Below, piece after piece: positions 57,233 to 64,000 of a stretch of 64,000 nt of DNA. Source of the DNA: Pomphorhynchus laevis (Eukaryota > Acanthocephala > Palaeacanthocephala > Echinorhynchida > Pomphorhynchidae); NCBI GenBank assembly GCA_012934845.2, contig WNNJ02000428.1, positions 53,139 to 117,138 of the forward strand, read 5' to 3'. Positions within the stretch are counted from its first letter, which is position 1. Every line of letters begins with the position of its first letter. The notes beneath the pieces are model-generated. The model made no database searches, was not told the DNA's origin, and worked only from the letters and a program-made list of their open reading frames with translations. A program made the position numbers and the translations under genes.

Positions 57233-57298
57233 ATATTTTCACAATACTCAAGTGCAATCAAACTCTTCATTGGTTCTATTTCATAAAGTTTTAGAGTC
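57233..57298 (+). CDS. Array exon 19 (type A, 66 nt)
   Basis: Acceptor TTGTCTAG, donor GTAAGT. YFHNTQVQSNSSLVLFHKVL then E; sequon NSS. Ends in TC, giving S at the junction. Last array member recognised; if exon 18 is terminal, this belongs to an alternative end or a neighbouring gene. Confidence 0.74.
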
Positions 57299-58690
57299 GT
57301 AAGTACCTGTGGATTTAACTATTACTTTTATGTAAAGCTGCTTGTGTTACATGTTATAAAAAATCATGATATATTGAATATCGTATATTTATGCTCGTGA
57401 TGGCTTAGTTCATGGTTTTGATGAAGAGTGCATGTTATTTGAACTAAAAATATATTGGTAAATGATGTTATATAATAGTATAATATTATAAAATACTCTA
57501 CAATAAAATATTATGTAATATAATAGATACATATTTTAAACTAGGTTACTATAAAAATAACATCAAACAGAAAATAGTAAAATATATAAATCAACACAAT
57601 AATATTAAAAATAAATTTAAAATCATTAGCGGCAAAAAATTTTGGATGGATAATAAATAATATACTTTGTATTAGAATAATATAATAGTATAATATTATA
57701 AAATACTATACAATAATATAATTGAATAGTTTAAAAATATATCAATATTAAAATTATGAACGATTAAATTCTTAGTCTGTTTATAAACGGTAGGTTAGAA
57801 CAAGTATTACGTATAATCCGCAATTACATTTTCTATTTGCTTATAGATTGTGAGTATAATACTACAAATTTGTCGTGATACCCGTAAGGCTAGATCAGAG
57901 CAACAATTAGCAAGTTAGGGCTTTTGACTGCACCAATAATTGATGATAGCGATTAGGGCTAGAATATACTATGAATCACGCTATATTTTAGATATTTGAT
58001 TCTTTAAAGCGAATAAGAATCGAGCATTGTGGATTGATTGTAGCTATATGGTCAATTACCAGTCTTTGATTGTGGCCGTCGTTGCTTAACACAACCCATT
58101 ATGCTCGTTAACCTGATTTGAATATTTTAATAATTCTGACTCGTGGCATTTTCGTAATTTTAAATCTGTTAGTTATAACGTGACGAAAAGAATATCTACA
58201 GTATGACATTGGAATTTTTCGATAATGACAGTGAATGAGAAATAGTCTTATATCTCAAAATGAAAACATTTCTTTTAAGTTTATGGAATTTCATTGCCTT
58301 AGAATTCAAACACATCTGAAATAAAAAGTCAAATTTAAATTTACTTACATTAATGAAGGAAAATTTCTAATTGCATAATCTGATTACAAGCTTAAACATA
58401 ATCTATTATTGTAAAATAAAACAGTGAATTTTGCGATTTTCGACATGCTTACAACTATTTTGAACAAATGTCAACCAAAATTTACATTAATTGTAAAGAT
58501 ACCGCACAATTACCTACACAAATGGAAGGAGGAAAGCGTCCTCTTCACCTCTGCCAGAGAGACAGTGCCTTGACCTCTTGTGCACCGTTTTGCTTTCACA
58601 AGCTCAGAGGTTCAAGGTGTTCAGGTTCTGGCGAGGTGTTCCTTTATTGCTTTTTCGACTATTATCAGAGGCTTAATCCAACGGAGCCAT
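57299..58690. other. AT-rich sequence with a Naiad tail piece
   Basis: 57530-57680 is a plus-orientation piece of the Naiad tail (ACTAGGTTACTATAAAAATA, CAACACAATAATATTAAAAA), cut just before the structured segment. The rest, to 58690, has no recognised gene; a GC-richer open frame at 58468-58716 was examined and not recognised. Confidence 0.45.
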
Positions 58691-60330
58691 CATTGAGGTT
58701 ATCAAATCACTATTAGCAATTCTAACTGTTCGAGTAGACGATTCAAATCATCTATTGTGTATTCAATCACGCTTGCGCAAAGAATCGCCAACCGTCATAT
58801 GCGTAACGTTTAAAGTACTGATCCTAACAGCCACCCATTTATGCGACAACATCAAACGAACACTCCAAATCGGAAATGTCGGTTCATGGATAAAGTTGCT
58901 GCTCTTTGCCAAATCGTGCATTAGTTGCTCAATACCCACAACACACAAAGGTCGACATAAGGTCGAAAACCACAAATGCGAGTCAATAAGAGCCTACGCG
59001 ACAGCTGACTTAACTGATTTGTCATCAGTGCGAGGAACGCCACTCGAAAATGCAAATCGCAAACCGAACGGTAAGTCAGAACTCGCTTGTGTCAGCCTGG
59101 CAAAACGAGGATATTAAGGTAAATCATTCCAGCGCCTGATTTCAGTCAGAATGTCAACCCTATCTGCACAAGCATAAACACTCCTGTCCGTACTTGTACA
59201 GATAACGGCAAAAACCGCACGAAACAGTCTTTGCCGTTGTCGACCCATCTTTAGCGTCAGGACCAGGTTACCTGTGGCCTGAGTCCAGAGCATCTCCGGT
59301 ATATGTTACGAGCCAATATCGGCTGATCGCTAGCTAAAAATTAAACCCATCTCATCAACCACCATCTCCTTCCAAACTCACATTTTCAAAAATGGCGCCC
59401 TACATCGCCAGCGCGAACTTGATTGAATTGCCAAAATAGGACAGGGGTATATGACAAATAGCCATCGATAAAACTCTCCGTAGTCTCCGTTCGAAGTGCA
59501 CCTGTTTTCAACTCTGCAAACCCTCCGCCAGCCTACGTCAACCAACACAAATAGCGATAGCAACCTCAAACGCAGTGGAAAGTATCGTTCATAACGTTAT
59601 ACAACTCCACAAGCAACATGCTAACGACAACTTAACCTGGGTGAAGATCGACCTCGAGAACGCACTCAACTTAGTGTCCAGATCGCACTTACGAGCGTCA
59701 ATCCGAGAGAACGTCACAAAGCTCTTACCGTGGTTTAACCTTACGTAAGGCACTCTTCTTTTTCGGCTAAGTCGACCCTCTCACCTCATGTGAAGGAGTC
59801 CAGCAGGGTAATCCATTTGGCCTGTTTTATTAGTTGGCTATTAACAGTACAATTGAACATGTATCCCATATCTCCGGAATAAACTTCAACATGTGGTACC
59901 TGGACGACGGGATAGTCGTCGGTACGCCATCGGCAATCGCATTTGCATTCATGCTGAATAGATCCGAGCATCAAGGTGATAGAGCTTTAGCTTAACTGGT
60001 GAAATACCGAAGTAATTATCTTGCCTTAAGCCATAAACGTTTACTTGGCCTCTTATCTGATGCAGTTTTGGAGAACACTTCCGGGATCATGTACTTCCTA
60101 GGCATACCTATCAGTGACTATATACCACCTGACAAATGAAGTTCTTCCACAACTGATTCAGACGATTGATGCAGTAGCTAAGCTGCCAGACCCTCGAATT
60201 GTATACATTTTACTACGTCACTGCGCTTACTCATCCAGGATAAACTATCTTCTCCGCTTAGTCGATGCAAGGATGACAAAAACATTGTGCCAGTCATTTG
60301 ATATACAAATTGCAGTGTTTTGAAAATATG
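58690..60330 (+). pseudogene. RT-nuclease retroelement, RT part
   Basis: Plus strand, GC-rich. The start (58755-59117) includes WIKLLLFAKSCISCSIPTTH and KPNGKSELACVS. RT follows in broken frames: LTWVKIDLENALNLVSRSHL (first catalytic block, D at the start), CEGVQQGNPFGLF (motif B, usually VQQGDPLGP), FNMWYLDDGIVVGTPSA (catalytic YLDD intact), NTSGIMYFLGIPI. It ends before the zinc knuckle. It complements the other copies, which lack RT, and shows that the group's RT has a YLDD box. Confidence 0.72.
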
Positions 60331-60588
60331 CGCGTGCCAACTTTACGAAGAGACCAAATACCATATGACACTCCAAATCCGTCTGGATTGGGAGTGTCAT
60401 GCAATTTACGCATAAAACGCATTCATTCATAGCGTAAAGTAGATCGAAGAGGTATACAGTCTAAACGTTTCACTATTTGCTGTCTATTTCGAGGCACTGG
60501 TAATAAATAGTACAATTGATGAAAATATGATATTGGCTTTCTTCAAAATCATTTAAATAATTTAATATATACATATTTTAAACTAGTT
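60330..60588. other. Spacer before the last Naiad element
   Basis: No gene. A palindrome (ATTTGGAGTGTCAT-type, GACACTCCAAATCCGTCTGG) near 60367-60402; AAAATATGATATTGGCTTTC near 60525 matches the end of Naiad coding sequence in the opposite orientation. Confidence 0.4.
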
Positions 60589-60799
60589 AAATCAGCTAAC
60601 TGAGTCTACGTATTTAATATAATTATAAAATAAACAAAACATAATAATGCTAAATCAAAATTTAATAATTAAATAATAAAATTAATAATTGCTTTTAGAT
60701 TTTCTATAATTTAAATCAAGCTAAAAAAATGAAATTTAATATAAACGTTTTTTTTATGAATTGACTAATAAATAACAGACGTTGTAACATAATAAGAAT

Positions 60800-60905
60800 T
60801 AGAGGTCATCAGGAGGAACTGCTATGCTATCAGGTTTCGGCCCCTAACTTCTCTACCCAACATAGCAGCGGGGCCAAATACATGCTAATGATGTATTTCC
60901 TCTGA
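60800..60905 (-). other. Conserved structured segment in Naiad tail (candidate pseudoknot RNA)
   Basis: In element sense: GGCCCC (60875-60870), G, CTGCTATG (60868-60861), a 16-nt loop, GGGGCC (60844-60839), GAAACCTGATAG, CATAGCAG (60826-60819). GGCCCC pairs GGGGCC and CTGCTATG pairs CATAGCAG in crossing order, a nested pseudoknot. AAATACAT/ATGTATTT forms a hairpin just upstream, and GAGGAA/TTCCTC can close the whole. Copies at 46985-47100 and 63890-63990 replace three bases in the first helix, each giving a G-U wobble in element sense. The copies at 17125 and 21765 agree, except for one mismatch in the first. Confidence 0.6.
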
Positions 60906-61029
60906 AATAACTATCTAGTATCTTATTCTAATACAAAGTATATTATTTATTATCCATAAAAATTTGCCACTTAAGAGTTTAAATTTATTCTTTATATTAT
61001 TGTGTTGATTTATATATTTTACTATTTAC

Positions 61030-62320
61030 TGCTTGATGTTATTTTTATAGTAACCTAGTTTAAAATATGTATCTATTAAATTATTTAAATGATTTTGAAG
61101 AAAGCCAATATCATTACATACTGTTGCAATTCTTAAAATTTCATTATTTAATGTATTATATTTTATATTATATGGTATGCATGAATGCTCATGCAAAAAA
61201 TATGTTTCTTGTAAATTTAAATATGTCATCTTTACGATATAAATTAATAGTAGTTTTAGTTAATGTTAATTTAATGTTCATATCAAGATATACACTTTCT
61301 TTATCATTAATATTGGTTTTGTTAAGAACAAGGCTTTCTGGATAAATGTGCTCACTAATTGAATAAAAATTATTAGAATTAAATACACATATATCACAAT
61401 GTATCGAAACATATATTTCATATATTTATATTGTTTAGATTTAGTTTTTACACAGTTATGAACAAATTCATATTCTATAAAGCTTAAAAACAAGTCAGCT
61501 ATAATTGGGCTACTATTACCACCCATTGAAACGCCTTTTACTTCTCTAAATATAAATGTCCCTACTTTTAAATAATTTTGATTTATCAAAATATTTAAGG
61601 ATTTTATTAATTCAATTTTATCCATATATTTATATTTATTTGATGGTTTAATTTTTGTTAGATAGGCGTTATAATTATGATAACATATATATGTATATCT
61701 TTTTCCGAATATAAGATTAATTAATTTTACTAATGCTTCTTTAATATCTACTAAACCTTGATTTGTATAAAGAGTACTAAAATCGTATGTATTTATATTT
61801 TGAAAATTTATTCCTTTTGTCTGTTCTAAAAATTCTTTGGTAGAATTAATACTGAAATAGTGTTTTATACCAGTATTAATTTCGATTACCTTGCGATATT
61901 TTTTAAAATGTGCTTTAATTACTTTAAGAATTTATTCATATAAACAGAAAGTGGTTTTAATGTACATTTAAACGCACTACATATGAACCTAGGTTTTATT
62001 GGATTTTTATGTAATTTTGGATTCCAATATAATATAAGTATAGTTTTATTATCTAATTCAACCTTTATACCCTTTTTATCCATTATAGAACAGTGACTTG
62101 TAATAATTGTTTCTAAACTCAACTCACTACGTTCATATGTTGGATTTACATATAAATCATTAGAATTAACCTCTTTTATTAGTGTATCATAATAAAGCTT
62201 TTTGCATATGAAGACAAAGTTATTACTAGCTTCATCAATAGTTGTTATTATATAGTTATCCTTTAATTTAGTAAGTTCTTTATACATCTTTATTAATTTT
62301 ATCTTTCCTTTTATTATTGT
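61030..62320 (-). pseudogene. Naiad-type reverse transcriptase
   Basis: Minus strand. YKELTKLKDNYIITTIDEAS and NNFVFICKKLYYD begin the RT; LYWNPKLHKNPIKPRFICSA is the fingers motif; LSVYMNKFLK follows. FSINSTKEFLEQTKG and STLYTNQGLVDIKEALVKLI are read in the next frame. REVKGVSMGGNSSPIIADLF is motif B. The catalytic region follows (FRYI...) and then YPESLVLNKT, MNIKLTLTKTTINLYRKDDI and HEHSCIPYNIKYNTLNNEIL, close to the thumb of Penelope-like RTs. The product would copy the element RNA. Several frame breaks. Confidence 0.78.
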
Positions 62321-63039
62321 TTGTTATTTTCATTTTATTTTTAATTTTATCAAATATATAATCTTTCCAAATGTTAATCTTAGATATATTCGAGCTTTCA
62401 TTATTAATCAGCTTACTAAAGTAATCTTAAGTTATTATATAACGAATTGTAAATTTTATTTTTGTCGTTGTTATTATTTAATCTATATTTATACCCTTTT
62501 GATAGCAGCTTTCTTAATTCACAATTTTCAAATAATTCTAGATTATGGGTACATAAATGTTCATTTATTTTATCAAAACTAAAACTTTTACAATTGCATT
62601 ATGTTTTCATTATTCTTCTAATATTATCGTTACATATTGATTTTAATTCTTTATAATAATTACAAATTTTTCGTCCTAATGGTGGTAGGAGTTTATACCT
62701 TATTTTAGGAATATATTTACTTAAATCTGACCCTATTATTTCTTTACTTTTAGAATTATTTAAAAGTCCGGCTATATTTATGTTATTTATACATTTATTA
62801 ATGAATTTTATGGTTAATATATATTTTCTATTGTTATTATTAACATTTATTGTACGATTATAGTATTTTGTATTACAATAACTGTCTATTATACAACTTA
62901 GCCTATCATAGTCGTTAATTAATTTTTGATTTATTGAACATATGATATCTTTAGAAAAACTTCTTATATTTACATAAAGATCTTTTAGCTTATTATCACT
63001 TAAAAGTTTTTTAATATTTCTAATCGTTCATTTATATAC

Positions 63040-63644
63040 ATATCTTTTTTAATATTTTTAACTCTATTTTTCCTATTCCTTTTATCACTATGACTTCTTG
63101 GTTTGCGTTTAACGGATTATTATAATATAGTTGTTTATTATGTATTATACTACCTCTGCAAATTCCTTGTACCACGTCATTCAATCCTAATGGGTACATG
63201 GAATTAAGCGTTTTAATCCAAAAATCTTCTTTTTCTAATAGTTTTTGATTTAATATTGAAATTTTTCTTCGATAATATGTTCTAAAATAAATAATTTACA
63301 GTTTTTAATATCATGTCCTATTAATCTCATATGTTATGAAATATAGTTTGACTATTATGCTGTATATTATATATGTGTTGCCTAAACCTAGTTTTTAACA
63401 TTTGATATGTTTTTCCTATATATTGCAATCCACATGTACATTGTATAAGATACACTACACCTGCGGTATTGCAGTTACAAATATTATTAATATTTAATGA
63501 AAAACATTCGTTTGTCGTATTACTTACGATACAATTATTATTATTTATAACATCACAAACTATACAATTTTTTCTGTTACATTTTAAAGATCTGAAATTG
63601 GAATCATTAGTACTTACGTATTTTTCCAATATGGTTGAGTACAT
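63040..63644 (-). pseudogene. Naiad-type N-terminal GIY-YIG endonuclease
   Basis: Minus strand. Starts MYSTILEKYVSTNDSNFRSL, then CNRKNCIVCDVI and NICNCN (cysteine pairs), AGVVYLIQCTCGLQYIGKTY (the GIY-YIG core as VVYLIQ...YIGKT), QMLKTRFRQHIYNIQHNSQT with the catalytic R and the H of the Penelope-type CCHH set. After a frame break near 63330: MRLIGHDIKNCKLFI, EKEDFWIKTLNSMYPLGLND and the basic tail. The ATG chosen lies about 80 bp after the element's 5' end and is shared with the copy at 8.3 kb. Confidence 0.8.
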
Positions 63645-63724
63645 GTAACTTTTAATTCTTAATTTTTAACGTTGCTTTTTTGGTGTCACCACCTAGTTTA
63701 GTTGACTCAGACTAAACTTACAAC

Positions 63725-64000
63725 GGTTACTATAAAAATAACATCAAGCAGAAATAGTAAAATATATAAATCAACACAATAATATAAAGAATAAATTTAA
63801 ACTCTTAAGTGGCAAAGTTTTATGGACGGATAATTAATAATATACTTTGTATTAGAATAAGATACTAGATAGTTATTTCAGAGGAAATACATCATTAGCA
63901 TGTATTTGGCCTCGCTGCTATGTTGGGTAGAGGAGTTAGGGGCCGAAACCTGATAGCATAGCAGTTCCTCCTGATGACCTCTAATCCTTATTCTGATACA
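63725..64000 (+). mobile_element. Inverted second Naiad tail
   Basis: GGTTACTATAAAAATAACAT onward matches, in inverted orientation, 61055 down to about 60790, including the structured segment (63890-63990: GGCCTC 63908-63913, CTGCTATG 63915-63922, GGGGCC 63939-63944, CATAGCAG 63957-63964). The join with the element's 5' end is exact at GGTTAC/CCGTTG. The tail continues past the window edge. Confidence 0.85.

Larger units (their letters stand above)
4928..57298 (+). other. Array of homologous 66-nt symmetric micro-exons (modular gene)
   Basis: Nineteen homologous full-length exons of exactly 66 nt, plus 45-nt and 24-nt relatives and several broken ones, all lie on the plus strand. Each has an AG acceptor (mostly TTTAG) followed by A, and a GT donor (mostly GTAAGT). 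Reading from the second base every one is open for 21 codons and leaves two bases over, so all introns are the same phase and any subset can be joined in frame. The module consensus is x-F-x-N-T-x-x-x-S-N-x-S-L-x-I-x-G-N-V-x-x. Two types alternate in places: A (EFHNTRIWS..., ending GNVTL) and B (KF..T.F.SNLSLTIYG.VPN). Upstream and downstream intron segments are also shared, so exon plus intron is the duplicated unit. Twelve of nineteen have N-glycosylation sequons, pointing to a secreted or surface product. The design resembles flatworm micro-exon genes, but homology to them is not claimed. First exon and promoter were not found. Confidence 0.8.
60588..63726 (-). mobile_element. Penelope-like element, permuted (Naiad-type), best copy
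   Basis: Nearly full-length on the minus strand: 5' leader (63726-63645, CCGTTGTAAGTTTAGTCTGA), GIY-YIG region (63644-63040), linker, RT (62290-61030), and 3' tail (61055-60588) ending TAGACTCAGTTAGCTGATTT. The order nuclease-then-RT is that of Naiad elements. At its 5' end the element is joined to a second tail in opposite orientation (63725-64000), a known kind of Penelope-like end structure. A few frame breaks exist, so it is probably inactive but not old. Confidence 0.82.

Noticed and set aside
63957-63980. Hammerhead-like CTGATGA box (63971-63977) near GAAAC in the Naiad tail
   Set aside because: CTGATGA lies downstream of GAAAC, and no stem I hairpin fits between the putative cleavage triplet and the box, so none of the three hammerhead topologies can be formed.

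Overview
This is a very AT-rich, gene-poor animal-type genomic window with GT-AG introns and dense retroelements. It holds RTE-, CR1/Jockey- and Rex-like LINEs, Penelope-like elements (including the kind with the GIY-YIG nuclease in front of the RT), an unclassified group of RT elements with a C-terminal zinc-knuckle/nuclease region, a ZBED5/SCAND3-like hAT, and small Gypsy remnants. The mixture suggests an invertebrate, perhaps a parasitic worm, but the phylum cannot be fixed from sequence alone. No bacterial-style operons, CRISPR arrays or convincing tRNA/rRNA genes were seen.

The main host feature is a plus-strand array of tiny homologous exons between about 4.9 and 57.3 kb. Nineteen full-length members are exactly 66 nt. 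Each starts right after an AG acceptor with a single A that completes a codon, each is open for 21 codons, and each ends two bases into the next codon just before a GT donor (almost always GTAAGT). Shorter relatives of 45 and 24 nt share the phase. Any chain of these exons therefore stays in frame, and each encodes a 22-residue module with F at position 2, S at 9 and L at 13. Twelve of nineteen carry an N-glycosylation sequon. This looks like a large modular, micro-exon-type gene, or part of one, coding for a repetitive and probably secreted or surface protein. I could not find its first exon; a possible end lies near 56.74 kb.

Layout. 0-3 kb: CR1/Jockey-like LINE (minus). 3.4-4.8 kb: RT-nuclease element (minus). 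4.9-6.1 kb: three array exons. 6.7-7.7 kb: LINE relic. 8.1-10.6 kb: permuted Penelope-like element ('Naiad' type, plus). 11.4-18 kb: four more exons, a ubiquilin retrocopy with target-site duplication, and a fold-back element. 18.8-21.9 kb: fold-back element, RT-nuclease and Gypsy remnants, Naiad tails. 21.9-28.3 kb: mostly AT-rich sequence with one exon and a duplicated block. 28.3-31.4 kb: an exon-less array unit and an RT-nuclease element. 31.5-34.8 kb: a young RTE LINE with a 19-bp target-site duplication. 35-36 kb: a duplicated exon pair. 36.5-43 kb: RT-nuclease, LINE and Penelope remnants around three exons. 44-47 kb: three exons and a Naiad 3' part. 48.8-51.1 kb: hAT transposon. 51.3-54.7 kb: the 45-nt exon, a second ubiquilin-like copy, an RT-nuclease element. 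55-57.3 kb: the last exons. 57.5-64 kb: Naiad tail, RT-nuclease element, and the best Naiad copy with an inverted second tail.

The array and the mobile elements interact: almost every long intron is long because something inserted into it, and several insertions can be defined by comparing the interrupted intron with an empty copy of the same repeat unit. The Naiad tails share a conserved segment able to form a nested pseudoknot, a second candidate for something not yet described.
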